DNA of 64,000 nucleotides, taken from contig JAJEKV010000215.1 in NCBI GenBank assembly GCA_021234155.1, forward strand, positions 60,001 to 124,000, read 5' to 3'. The translations under genes were made by a program, and so were the position numbers. Positions 20,498-32,119 of this stretch are shown here, piece by piece. The notes under the pieces are model-generated. The model saw only the letters and a list, made by a program, of their open reading frames with translations. It was not told the DNA's origin and made no database searches. The number at the start of each line of letters is the position of its first letter. Position 1 is the stretch's first letter. This DNA is from Isoetes taiwanensis. Lineage: Eukaryota; Streptophyta; Lycopodiopsida; Isoetales; Isoetaceae.

Positions 20498-23400
20498 ATG
20501 AAGATCCTCACTTGGAATCTTAGGGGTATTAAGGGAGCTCTCAAAAGAAGGAGAGCTATTTCCCAAATTAGATCCTACAAAGCTGACATAATTCTTCTCC
20601 AAGAATTAAAGCTTCAAAAGTTTGAATGTGCAAATTTAGGGGAATGGGTAATGCCTGGTAGTTCTTCAGTTTGGATTGAGGCAGAGGGTACTTCTGGAGG
20701 TATATGCATGATTTGGAAGAATCTAAACACTGATTTTTTCTATAACAGTCCAAGCAGAATGTGGCAGTGTACCATTTTTATTATCAGAGATAAACCTTTT
20801 GGTCTCATAAATGTCTATGCTTCAACTAATCCTAAAGAAAGAGAAGTTCTCTGGCTGGAAATTAATAATTGGATGAGAACTCAAAACATTATTGATTGGA
20901 TTGTTGCTGGAGATTTCAACAACACTCCAAATTGGGATCAAAAATTAGGAAACAAGATCAACATGACCAGACTGGAAAAAACAAACTGGAATAACCTTAT
21001 TGATGATAATTCATTGCTTCAGATTCCTTCATCTTCTACTAAATTTACTTGGTCTAACAAAAGAAAAGGAGATGCTAGAGTATTCTGTGCTCTTGATAGA
21101 TTCTATTTGAATATCTCCAGCTCCAATTTTTGGGATAATTCTTATGTTTTCAGTGATGAATCTGTTGCCATTTCAGATCATCAACCTCAATTCTTGTCCA
21201 CTCAGCATCAAATCTCTGTTCCTAGATCTGGAAATATCCCTTACAAATTTAACTCTAGTATGCTTCACAATAATTCTTTCTGTAATGATTTCAGAGAATT
21301 TTATTCTAAGCTCTCTAGAGTTACTGATCATATGTCCATGAAATGCTTTTATTCCAATCTAAAGGCTTCCAAATCTTGGATAAAGGAGTGGACTAAAAAA
21401 GTAAATGCTGACAGGATCAAGGAGAAGAATATTCTATTCCAGCATATGAGAGATATCAGATTGGCTTTAAATGATGATCCCTTAAATCCTACTTTGCATC
21501 TTCAAGAGGAAAACCTTGAAAGAAAAATCAAAATCATTGAGGAAATTGAGGCTAAAGGTGCTGCTATTAGATGCAAAGTTAAGTACTCGAACGATATGGA
21601 CTCTGGTAGCACCAAATTTTTCTTTAGAGTTGCTAAAGCTAGGCAGATGAAAAATTCTATCACTGAAATAAAAAATGACTCAGGAGATATTCTAAATAAT
21701 CCCTTTGATATCTCAAACTTCTTCTATTCTAAATATTCTACTTTGTTCTCTAAAGACATAAGTTCGGATATTACTGCTGTCAATCATGTTAAGGCTTTCA
21801 CTGATTTGATTGATGCTATCATTCCCAATGATCACTGCCAAATGGATATTTCCCTATCTAATGTTCCAAGCTCTGATGAAGTTTTATCCATTCTAAAAAG
21901 CTTTAAGCACGAAAAATCACCAGGGCCAGATGGCTTTCCCCCTGAATTCTTTCTTAAGTTCTGGGATTTAATGCAGAATGACATTATGTATTTTATAAGG
22001 GGATTTTGGGAATCTAATCATCTTCATCCTTCAATTGCTAGTGGATTTATTTCCCTAATCCCTAAAGTTGAGAGACCTTCTGGTTTTTCTGACTGGAGAC
22101 CTATCTCTTTAACAAATTCTACTTACAAGATCTGTGCTAAAATCATTGCCTCAAGAATTAAGGATTACCTGCAAAAATGTATCAGTGGAAATCAGTGTAC
22201 TTTTCTTCCAAATAGATTTATTCTAGAAAATTACATTGCTGCCATGGAAGGATTGCATTGGAATAAAATATCCAGCCAAAATTGTATCCTGCTTAAATTG
22301 GACTTCAAAAGAGCCTTTAATAATATTAGATGGGATTTTATTGAGTATGCTATGAAAAAACTTGGCTTTCATGACAGAATTATTCAGCTAATTATGGGAT
22401 TAAATCTCAGATCGAACTCTGTTGTTTTCATCAATGGCTCTCCTAGCCCCTTTTTCCCTCTTGAGAGAGGTGTTAGACAAGGTTGTCCACTGGCACCTTA
22501 CCTATTTATTGTGGTTGCTGAATTGCTCACTAAAGCAGTTAAACATCGTCAAAGTATTGGCAATATTTCTGGTCTTCAGCTCCCAAACTCTACTGAATCT
22601 CTTTGTATTCAACAATATGCTGATGATACTTTCTCCTTCCTTGAAAATAGAGCCAATAACATTACCTTCTTCATGGATCTTTTAAGTCAATTCAGTACAG
22701 CCTCAGGAGTGGATTTAAATTTATCCAAGTGTGTTATGATAAGTGACAGTGACAATTCATATGTGGCAGGCATTAAAGTTATCAAAACTTCAGAGGTTAC
22801 CAAACTTCTTGGCATGCCTTTGTCCCTGAATCCTAATCTCTCTGGTCTCTGATCCCCTATTATTGAAAAGATTAGAGCCAAGCTTCATATCTATAAAAAT
22901 TCCTTGTTCTTGGCGGGTCGAGTTGTCATTGCCAATCAAGTTCTTACCAGTTCTCATATCTATTTCTCTACTACTTTAGTTGCTCCAGCCTCTGTTTACA
23001 AGCAGATTGAGAAAATTATTAGGAATTTCATTTGGAATGGTAACAATCTAGTCAACTGGAATTCTATCACAAGGCAGAAAAAAGAAGGTGGTCTTGCTTG
23101 TAAAAATATTCACAAACAGGCCCAAGCCCTTGCTGGGAAATTTGTTTGGAAAGCTTTAAATGGCTCTGACATTGTAGCATCCAAATTCATCATGTACTGG
23201 ATCATGAAATGTTCTCCTTCTGGACATCCATCTGTTCCTCATGACTTGCCATATTCTGCTTTTTGTGAAGTCTCTTTAGCAACCAATATGTCCCCCCTTA
23301 TGAGAAATATCATTAAGGCCTGGAATAATATTTATCTGGCTTTTAAATATGACAGAGTAAAAAATTTCATTCTGACATGCCTATTTTCTGGTCTCCTACT

Positions 23401-24272
23401 TTTATGAATCATCCAAACCATGTTCTGGCCTTGAAACATCCTCAGATTTACAAAAAATGGTATTCTAATGGCTTCAAAAATTTAGGTGATCTGTGGCACA
23501 ATGACAGGTGGATTACATGGTTGAATCTCAAGATAAAAATAAAGGGAACTCATACTGACAAAAAGATCTACAAGCATATCAGGAACATTGTTGGAAATTC
23601 TGTCCCTTCTCGGTTACTTAATAGTGGTCTCAGCTGGATTCTTAATAAAAAATCAAGATACAAGGTCAAGGATATTTACAATTTCTTAGATCACAGGCCT
23701 GATCTTCCTAAATCATCCATTGCTTGGAGCATAAACTCTGCTGATACCAAATCATAATAAAAAATGTCTGGAATTCTTATGCTTCCAGGAAAGTCTCCTT
23801 TTTTGCTTGGCTGATTGCAAATAAAAGTGTTCCTTGTCTTCAAGTTGTGGCCAGTAGAAATCCTAATGTGTCAGCAAATTGTCCTCTAAATTGTAATAAT
23901 GTTGAGGATTTGGAGCATATTTTCTTCTGCTCAAAGTTAGATCCCCTTTGGTTGTGGTTTAATAGATACTTTGCTAACTATGATAATTCTTCCATCATTA
24001 AATTCATGCAAGGGAATGATAATTACAAGAATACCATTGCATTTTTAACTCTTTGGAATATTTGGAAATCGAGGAATAGATGTTTATATGGCAAAAAGAG
24101 GTTTTCTATTACTTGGATCAAGCTACATATTAAATATGACATTGAGCTTTGTGCTACTGCACATAGGAAAACTTTTGCTGACAATTATGACAGGTCTTGG
24201 GATCAAATTGGTGAATTTGTGGGGTATCATAATCTATTTATCTCAAGACTTTCATTTACAAATACTAATTAA
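20498..24272 (+). pseudogene. L1 ORF2: endonuclease, reverse transcriptase, zf-RVT finger
   Basis: It starts 38 bp after ORF1. The first 784 codons are uninterrupted. The endonuclease runs MKILTWNLRGIKG, ILLQELKLQ, VAGDFNNTPNWDQK, then SDHQPQ (residues 1-230). RT follows from about residue 470: SPGPDGFPPEFFLKFW, DWRPISLTNSTYKI, LDFKRAFNNIRWDF, GVRQGCPLAPYLF and the catalytic QYADDT (near residue 710). A TGA at 22850-22852 replaces a codon in a well conserved stretch, after which the frame continues SPIIEKIRAKL and FLAGRVVIANQVL. Frameshifts lie near 23376 and 23755. The last part has FFAWLIANK, then CPLNCNNVEDLEHIFFC, the zf-RVT finger, and ends at 24272. It carries out target-primed reverse transcription. 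This copy needs three repairs to code fully. Confidence 0.9.
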
Positions 24273-24291
24273 GTTCTATTACATAGGATAC

Positions 24292-24840
24292 ATGGAGTTG
24301 TGCAGGGGTCCATACACGAACAGATATTTTGTCACTAAGGATGGGGAGTCCCTAAGAAATGAAGTTGCAAGATATGGTGTGCAGAGAATACATGAACATC
24401 AGGTCTGCTACCCCCCTACTAATCAATGGACAGTGTGGCAAAAGGCAAAAGATGAAGACATCAGGAAAACAGCTGAAAGGTTATGGGCAAGAATATTTTC
24501 AAGGGAAGTTATGCAAATGGTCTTTATGTTCTGGTTCATTGAGAAGCACCATCAGGATTTCACTGAAAGGCAGTTTCTGAGGTATACAGAATTATACTAC
24601 ACTCATAGAATGCTAGCTGACAGTTATGGTACACTCATACTGCTTATGGTACAGTGGGATTACTACATACTGATCAGAGATCAACTTTGGCAGGCAGCTT
24701 CTTATACTCATGGCACTACCTCAAAATTCACCAACCGTTTTAATCTGCTCTTCTTTTCTGATGATCCAAATGACACAAAAATTCCTACTATCCCCTCCAC
24801 TAGTATCATACCAGAAATTGACAGCATTGGTTCCCTTTGA
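24292..24840 (+). CDS. Unassigned ORF downstream of L1 ORF2 (possible ORF3)
   Basis: An open frame of 182 codons plus stop starts at ATG 24292, 20 bp after the ORF2 stop, inside the L1 boundaries. The product is not low-complexity. It has MELCRGPYTNRYFVTKDGE, RRxR-like basic and aromatic helices (ETAERLWARIF, FWFIEKHHQDFTERQFLRY) and a Thr/Pro-rich end. I recognise no family. Plant L1 elements usually end shortly after ORF2, so the extra open region is unusual. It could be a captured host sequence, an element-specific accessory ORF, or a 3' UTR that is open by chance. Confidence 0.4.
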   Translation: MELCRGPYTNRYFVTKDGESLRNEVARYGVQRIHEHQVCYPPTNQWTVWQKAKDEDIRKTAERLWARIFSREVMQMVFMFWFIEKHHQDFTERQFLRYTELYYTHRMLADSYGTLILLMVQWDYYILIRDQLWQAASYTHGTTSKFTNRFNLLFFSDDPNDTKIPTIPSTSIIPEIDSIGSL

Positions 24841-25150
24841 ATGCAGTAACTCTATTTGTGTATGCAGGTCAATTAGCATTTTTAGCAACAGGATTGGCAT
24901 GGATGCTTCTCGGGAAACTGTTTTCAAGACTCTTCTTTGGGTTCTTAAACCTGAAAATTTTGACAGATGCCTTTACTACTTACACTTGTGGAAACTACTG
25001 AAGATCTTCTACATCAAATGTCAAGTTCTGTGGGAATTTTGTTGCTGCATACCCTTAACACCATATCCCCAGGATTTTTGGGACTTACTGCTACAAAAAC
25101 TCGTGTTGATAATTTTCTGTTACCTATTTCAAATTCTCTATTGTTAAGTC
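24841..25150 (+). other. Hydrophobic open stretch near the L1 3' end
   Basis: Just past the previous stop, a different frame reads TLFVYAGQLAFLATGLAWML and then more Leu/Phe-rich residues before a TGA. If joined to the preceding frame by a 1-nt shift it would add one or two membrane-like segments. This may be a second damaged part of the same extra ORF, or chance. Confidence 0.3.
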
Positions 25151-25230
25151 TTCATGGGACTTAACTATATTTTGTATGTTTTTCCTTAATTAATGAAAAA
25201 ATCATCTCGTACCTTCAAAAAAAAAACCCT

Positions 25231-26460
25231 AATTCAAATTTAGGGCTTAACATAATATTAAAAGGGGCTAAATTATTAAATTAGTTAATATTAGCCAACC
25301 CAGAGTTGCCACGTGGCCCAAATCGATTAGGCAAGGGAGAGTTGCTAACTTGGGGCCCAAATTGGGATTTTGTACCCCCATTTGCCCCAATTCGAATTGG
25401 GGGAGGTTGGTGGAGGAGGAGCTGCTGTTCCACCTTGTTCCAGCCAGAAGGATGGAGAACCCGAGCGATAGTGGACCTAGCTTGATCCCGGTTAGTACGT
25501 AGATAGCTTGAATTCCTAGATAGTCATAGGACTAGCCCTTGTATGCTCAGAAGGTAGCTAGGATTAACCCTTGTATGAATAGATGCATGGTTAATCTCTA
25601 TTTTATGTTCTATTCGAAGTTATGGATGGATGGATGTATAAGGATAGCTTTCTTTCTGTTCCTCCTGTGTTGTATGGGTAAACGGGGGGTAGAGACTTAA
25701 AGGCCATCTTAAAGTAGAGATGTATCTAGATAGAACCCTTAAAACTCAGTAAATGCGGCCTGTGCACAAGAGCCAACCTGGCTGTGGATGTTATGATGTG
25801 GTTCAGCACCAGACAATGAGTATGAGGGTGAATCGGGGGTGGGGTCTTGCCTAGTGCGGCGGGACTCCTACAGTATGCTAGGCTCATAGCCGGTCACTGT
25901 GTGTGGGCCGGGTATGGGTCCGACACTCTCTGGGCCGGAGGGCGTGGGCCATAGAGGGTCATCCTGGGCTCGAACGGGTTGGTGAGCTGACCTTTAGATT
26001 TAGGGAAGTAAGTCAGGTACGAATGGGGGGGGTCGCTGATGCGGCACGTGTACCTTTAGATTTAGGGAAGTAAGTTAGGTACCTGATTGGGGGCGCGGCA
26101 CGTGTTCTCTAGCACACCCGGGGGGATCTGTCATACTGGGAGGAGACGCCTCTCGACCTGCCTCATCGGACCGTGGGAGATGTAACCTGGAGTAGTCCCG
26201 AAGGGTGATTCCTTGGGATTGCGTCTCCGGAGGGCTACAAGCACGTCATAGCATGATTCAGCCTATCTGCAAAGTGTGCATAGGAGGGGCAGATGGAGTG
26301 GACTACCCTAGCCATTGTCTTATGCCAGCTAAGCCATGTTATACCTCTGTCTGCTGTTATCTTGAGGCCCTGACCGTCAGTCGACCCCATGGAGTCTGAG
26401 CCCGGGGTCCCGGGGTAGAGCCCTTAGTTATGGTGTATTTCCTTTGTTATGTTGGTATTC
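25231..26460. other. Post-L1 flank and likely 5' part of an LTR
   Basis: A short ATG frame at 25452 (MENPSDSGPSLIP) is followed by a donor-like GTTAGT and could be an orphan first exon. The stretch 25670-26400 is GC-rich with a G-tract text (GGGGGGTAGAGAC) that recurs near 32570 and 32740. A 35-bp text (CCTTTAGATTTAGGGAAGTAAGT) is repeated at 25992 and 26051. This block probably belongs to the LTR whose end lies at 26741, but I could not fix its start. Confidence 0.4.
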
Positions 26461-26741
26461 TGTTGCTAGTTATATTGATGATGATGGGCCACCCTTCGTA
26501 GTGGTATATTATGTATTAGTATTGTTGCTAGGTGCTAACATGTATGTACGCTTCTGCTATATAGGATTCCCATAGAAGGCGTGGGACGAATGACACCTCC
26601 GTGTCCTTCACCCGGACACTTGGCCATCACAAGTGGTCCGAGTCAGACGGAGGACCTTTCCGTGGTGATGGATTCGCCATGTGAGGGGAATTTTTCGTAT
26701 TTATATGATGGGAGCATCGTATGGATTCGAGGAGCGTCACA
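26461..26741 (+). repeat. 3' portion of an LTR
   Basis: The sequence ends GTCACA immediately before a primer-binding site. It shares about 80% identity with the inverse of 31866-32119. Shared landmarks are TGCTAGGTGCTAACATGTATGTAC, GTGTCCTTCACCCGGAC and ATGATGGGAGCATCGTAT. Confidence 0.75.
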
Positions 26742-26742
26742 G

Positions 26743-26754
26743 TGGTATCAGAGC
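26743..26754 (+). other. Primer-binding site (initiator Met-tRNA)
   Basis: TGGTATCAGAGC lies one base after the LTR end at 26741, marking the beginning of an internal region that reads rightward. Confidence 0.85.
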
Positions 26755-27179
26755 ATGATCTTGGTAGACCAGATCATAGCACTGGCCATGTCTAACTCGT
26801 TAGACCGTTAGATAGTAGGGGACCTTCAATGTAGGAAACTTACACCAAATCCATAAGTAGGATGAGTTTTGGCCTAAGTGTGCGAGGATTGAGCTAGTTA
26901 AGAAGAAAAATTCCACATATTAAGATGAAGTTATGTTCAGTTTCGGCAGAATGCAGTCCCTTTCTTCCGGAGGCCATAACTTTCTCTAGGTAACTCGGAT
27001 TGAGGCGATTTTTGCTCCAGCGCGTCCAGAATGGTCCAAATACCGGAAATCCAACTCGGGCCCCAAAATCCAACTCGGGCGCCGCTTGCATTTTGGCGTC
27101 TCAGAATCTCAATAGAAACCCGTATAATGCCACCGGCGCCCGACCATATAAAATGCGTATTTCCGTCGTATAAAAATTT

Positions 27180-27300
27180 TTGTATTTTTTTTATATACAT
27201 AATTTTTTCAGAACCTCCACCCAAATTTGAATCTATGACCTCTTAACTCTAACCTTAGGCGCTTACCACCACACCAAGCTCTCTTGAATGTGATATTTAC
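27180..27300 (-). mobile_element. tRNA-derived SINE-like sequence
   Basis: On the minus strand there is an A-box-like GCTTGGTGTGGTGGTAAG, a B-box-like AGGTCATAGATTCAAATTTG about 30 nt later, and an A-rich tail (TATATAAAAAAAATACAAAAA). That is the order of a tRNA-headed SINE promoter and tail. It is diverged. Confidence 0.55.
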
Positions 27301-27364
27301 GTTTCACATATTTCTTATAAACATGTATCCTGTTTTATTTGCATAGCAACTTTTGTATAAAAGT

Positions 27365-27445
27365 GTACTATGGAGACTTGAACCCTTGACCTCCCACCAC
27401 CCAGCCAAACCCTTTACCGATAGGGTAAACATCCTTTTAGTAGAT
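27365..27445 (-). mobile_element. Second tRNA-like/SINE head
   Basis: On the minus strand, CCTATCGGTAAAGGG with TTGGCTGGGTGG leads to the B-box-like GGGTTCAAGTCTCC. It lies next to the other SINE-like copy, in the same orientation. It could be a decayed tRNA pseudogene. Confidence 0.45.
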
Positions 27446-30400
27446 TCAATAGTCTTGTATTATACTTAATCAATAGTATCTCTGTTTCTCTAGAAAGACT
27501 CCTGTCTACCATCACTCTTCCCTAAACCAACGCTGTGGTGGCAACAACTCCGTCGGACTTGCGCAGCCATGGTGAGCTAGGAATAACTTAAGTGTTATTA
27601 TTGTCACTGCGGAACGTTTCCGCAATCATATCGACATACGTTCACGTTGAGCGATGGAAGGAAATTCCTCAGAGTAAGATAGAAACTTCCAAGTTGGATT
27701 CTCATCCACTATTCACCTTGGATATTCTTTAGGCGACGATAATAATGTCCAGTTATCACGTTCCTATACCTATAGCTTTAAATATTTTTTTCCTTTGGTG
27801 AATGCCTTGATAACACAATTTCTTCGGGCCTTGCCATGATTCAATCTATACTACATTCATATGCTTTATATTAGACTTATTCGACGTATATATTAAGGGT
27901 TAAGTAATATTTTGTAGACATAATTATAATTAACGTTGTCTCTCTCTAGTGTCTAAACCTTGACTCGTCTCATTTCCCAGAGAAAGGATCTCTTTTCGTC
28001 CAACCAACTAGGGACTGCCATGCAGCACCCCTCTAGACCAAGGGTTTGGATTTCTTTGATCCTACCACCCTTCAATATTTCTTCTCATTGGTCATGTTCC
28101 TTTTATGGATCATTTTCCCCAGATCATGACACTTACTCTGTAATATGTAGTGAGTGCTTGTGTTAGAACCCCCACAACCATGTCAGCACTTTATTCTAAT
28201 TAATCCCGGGTATAAACTTTAGTATTATTTCGTGCCAAACTTCACCGCCTATATGGCTGTGATTAATTATCTGCGCCACCCGCCTATCAAATTGACAGCA
28301 GCCTACCCTTTTTTGGGGTTCTTCACCCATAAGGGTCCAATGGCATCCAACCATTATTGCCTAATCACCTTCTTCTAAGGTATCTAGATATGGTTGGGGC
28401 AAAGTATCTCCGACCATTATTTTAGTGCCTAAACGTCCTTAAGTTCCGTAAAAGAACTTACATGTTCCAAGGGATTATGTGAATATCCCAAAGGACAGTA
28501 CCACTCAAAGACCTCTCAAGATAGGCCTCCTCTATTAAGAGATCTTGTGTTCAAGTCTCTGGGGGACCGTCATATGTTCTCATGGATGCTGCCAATGTGG
28601 CATGACGTACTATCTATCTATCTATCTATTAAAAAGGTTCTTGGTGAATTCAATTCACTATGTCGTCCTAGGACATGGAAGTCTTCTTCCCTAAGCCCTG
28701 CACCAAATCTTTAAAGAGTTTTTCAGCTCTTGCTGCCTTTCAAGCCGCAAGTCTATCCTGGCATGTTAGCAAAGACCACACTTCATGTTAGGTAATAACC
28801 TTCCTATCCAGATTACTAAATATCATCAATAAGGGTCCTTCATTCCTTCTTTTCTTCAATATGTGTTTCTATGTCTATGGCCGATTTCCAGTATCCCGGC
28901 CCTTATATACGCCTGGCGCAGCGTATACAATTCATCCTTTGGTTGTGACCTTTATTTAGTCGAGTCACCAATCCATTTACTCCTTTATGTATTCATTAAC
29001 CGTCTTGTGGATTCTAAGCCGCTATTATATGCTCCCTATGTTGTTAACCCACCTATCATTGGGGGTTATGATTCAACGTTGTCCTACATCCTAGAAATGT
29101 TAGTCATTACATTTCTCTGTCATGACGTTATGCTGTTGTTGTGGCATTCCAAATGACTTGGCCATAGTCATGGCCAAAGTTAGCGGCTGAGCCTTTGTAG
29201 GAACCGTAAGTTACCTGGAGTCATCAAGGTGACTGCCTTGTATTTTGTGAGCCTTTCTACAATTACCTATGTTTGATATAACCCGGACTTATATCGATGT
29301 TCGAGTCCTGTATATTCTAACTTACACCTCCATGTAACCTATGGCGTTCACCTCTGCCTGATCCGGGTATGGATCATGTGGGAAAGCTAGTCTTATGTGT
29401 CTATGCAAGACACATTTGAACTTCTAGCAGGTAACTGCTATTCGATACCTATCCTGGAATTGTACTATTGTACTATTCAACCCCATCATCTTATGCTTCA
29501 TTCTATTGGCCGTTGACATTTATTTCAAGTGCCAACTACAACATCGTACCTTAGCATGCAACAGATTGAATGTTGTTTGCACATTCCGAACATACTCTAA
29601 ACCCTTCATCAGTAACTTTGGCATACACTCGTCTTTCTTTCCCTGTGTCGCCACTTAGATTACCTCTCCAAGAGGTTTATCGTATGTGTACATAGTATGT
29701 ACATAATAAACATATATCCTCATCCCACAATGAGCTCTGCTCTAACTTAGCTAACCCATTGCCTATGTACCTTTATGATGTGGCTGCGCCACCTACTTCC
29801 CAAATGGACAGGGGCCAACTTTATGTTGGACTTGTATATGTTGCCTATATTTTGATAGGGTCTCTAGCTATTTCAACCATTCCTTTAGTGCCTTATGGTA
29901 CTTTAACCCCGTACATAAACTATGATTTCCCCACGGGATTATGCCATAATTCCGAAGACTATTACCCCACATGAGGAGCTTCTCTAAAGGCTTCTTTCGC
30001 TAAGGATCCTTTATGTCCTCCATACCAACCATGCTTAGTCACAATTAACCTATTTTCTTAAGTTATCATGTCGACTTCAGTTTTTGATCAACTTCAAATG
30101 TTGTCGTCTTTGGCTCCCTCATAATGAAGCAGAGGCACTAAAACCTCTTGGTCTCTTAATAGGAAAACCCAACGTTTCAATCTTTGTTAGTAACCGCCAT
30201 GTAGTCATCCGATTCCCTACCCTCTTAAGAGTTCCAAAGTCATAATCTCTAAGGGGTCTATGCCTCAAGGCAACGGATCCAGCTTCTACTTCAGTATCTA
30301 GAATTGTTCCCCGCGAGTAGGGTAACTCTTACGATATATGGACTACTGGTCTCTATAATCTCACCCCTTCTGATTTATACACCTCGTCTTGATTTTTATC

Positions 30401-31860
30401 GGGACTTGGAATTGCTATGTATTGCCCTCGTCTCGGTTATCCCTAAAGGTATAATCGCCAAAGTCATCGTACTCCTTCTTTTCTTCCATCAGGGAGACGC
30501 GATATTTTAAACATCTTTTTATTCCCAAAACCGAATAGATGCTCTCAGCTTATAACGCTGAAGTAATTCATTGGTATCTAGAACCTTTGAGTAGTTAAGC
30601 TCTTATTATCGGTTATTCCAACACCGTTCCAATCATCCTCCGGATGTTTTTGAATGTAACACCACCGTATATGCTAGACTTACTCTAGCTATTTTCACTC
30701 ATTTAAACTCTTCTCATATCTCTTAGTACGACGTATCTAAGATAGTCAACTCTAACCATTTGGATAGCTTGAATGCTTATCTCTAATAAAGCATACCTAA
30801 CCCAATATCTTCGTATATAAGCATATCATTATGCTTATTGTTTAAACCTTGTCGAGTAATATTTCACTCGCCTTGTACGAATATTCTACTATCTTCCAAT
30901 ATGACATACATCTGGATGTCACAATCGACATCCTTGATATCCTCACTACTGTAGTAATTGATACTACTAAGTCCTTCCAACATCCACCATTCCTATCGTG
31001 TAATTATGTGATATAGTAACACGTGTAAGCCAACTCTAAGTCTAGATTCATAGCGAGTCTTTGACATATATAGCCACCTAACTATGTTCATACTTGCCGC
31101 AAATGTATTTCTTCAACTCGTTTATCTTGTACCATAGACATGTTGTGGTTTTGACGCCACACTTTCTAGACTCTAGCCTTAGTTTGCCTTGATCCTCAAG
31201 CTCTAGTCACGAATTCCATAGGGGCAGATGCCACTCTAACTTTCCAGTCGACATGTTTAACTTCTGGTAAAGGAATTCCTATTTTCCTTATATCCGTATA
31301 CATATGGACTGTAAACTAAAAGTTCTAGTATATATCATATCTTTTTCTTGTTATGTTTTACCATTAAGTGGTCCTGGTATGCATATACCAGCGCGGAGCT
31401 ACTCCTCGAGATACACACACCATACCAAGTCCAGAGCACACTCTCCCTGGTGAGATGTTCATTGGGCACCTACCTTGTTCATACTCTAGACTTTCGTCTA
31501 TTTAAAGTGTCCCTCCAAACTCTCTATATTTGAAACGTTGTTTACAACAACTCTCAAGCTCCTCTTGTCTCACACTTGTCATGTGGGTACACGACTTAAC
31601 ATACCTTGCAGCTTTTAGATGGTTGCGCCTGCTCCTACCAATTGTCGTCTTCTCTTGACCTTGTGTAGAAACTACGTTCACACTCTTGTCCAGTCTTTTA
31701 TTCGGCATCTCGATGCCTCCATTTCCTTAATTTATACCATGCATAATGGTCACACATTTGACCAACGTCATTAAGCGTATCCACGTGGCTACGTGGTCTT
31801 CTTAGTCGTCTATAATCTTGCATCTTTATTTCACGCCTCAGGAACATCAATCTCCTTACA
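27446..31860. other. Long region without recognisable coding
   Basis: Many short open frames occur on both strands, none matching LTR-retrotransposon gag, protease, RT, RNase H or integrase motifs. The position between two facing LTR pieces suggests decayed or non-coding internal sequence of retroelements. The A/T and pyrimidine-rich text is even and unstructured apart from the SINE-like repeat near 28.5 kb. Confidence 0.5.
28535..28640 (+). repeat. SINE-like repeat, family member 1
   Basis: GATCTTGTGTTCAAGTC (B-box-like), CGTCATATG and GCTGCCAATGTGGCATG, then a TCTA tail. The same text occurs at 53967-54050, and part of it at 56570-56615, so this is a dispersed short repeat with a TCTATC-rich 3' end. 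Confidence 0.65.
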
Positions 31861-31865
31861 AAACG

Positions 31866-32119
31866 ATGCTCCCAGAATCTATACGATGCTCCCATCATAC
31901 AAATACCGAAAATTCCCCTCCCGTGGAGACTACATCACCATGGAAAGGCCCTTCGTCTAACTCGGATTACTTGGGATGACCGAACGTCCGGGTGAAGGAC
32001 ACAGAGGTGTCATTCATCCCATGTCCTCTATGAGAATCCTATACATCAAAAGTGTACATACATGTTAGCACCTAGCAATCATACACAATATCATATATAC
32101 CACCACGAAGGGTGGTCCA
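31866..32119 (-). repeat. Inverted copy of the LTR 3' portion
   Basis: It is the reverse complement of 26486-26738 at about 80% identity. No primer-binding site follows its end, where the sequence diverges after GGGAGCATCG. It is therefore a truncated LTR of a separate insertion, or the product of an inversion. Confidence 0.75.

Larger units (their letters stand above)
18481..25226 (+). mobile_element. Near full-length L1-type LINE with short target duplication
   Basis: The element starts at 18481, right after AAAACCCT (18473-18480). It ends in an A10 tract (25217-25226) followed by CCCT, so AAAACCCT is a candidate duplication overlapping the poly(A). In order it carries ORF1 (DUF4283-like domain plus zinc knuckle), ORF2 (endonuclease, RT, C-terminal finger), a further open frame and a TAATTAATGAAAAAATC 3' end. 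Only a few lesions are present: one stop and two or three frameshifts in ORF1, one stop and two frameshifts in ORF2. It is therefore a rather young but inactive copy. Several lesions fall in homopolymer runs, so some could be sequencing errors. Confidence 0.9.

Noticed and set aside
24088-24291. Extending the extra L1 ORF upstream into the ORF2 end
   Set aside because: That part overlaps the ORF2 C-terminus in another frame and reads as a shadow. The ATG at 24292 is the better start.
27365-27445. Functional tRNA gene
   Set aside because: A- and B-box-like text is present but acceptor and anticodon stems cannot be paired.
27960-31530. Short frames as a decayed Ty3/gypsy pol
   Set aside because: I looked for RT, RNase H and integrase motifs on both strands and saw none that can be defended.
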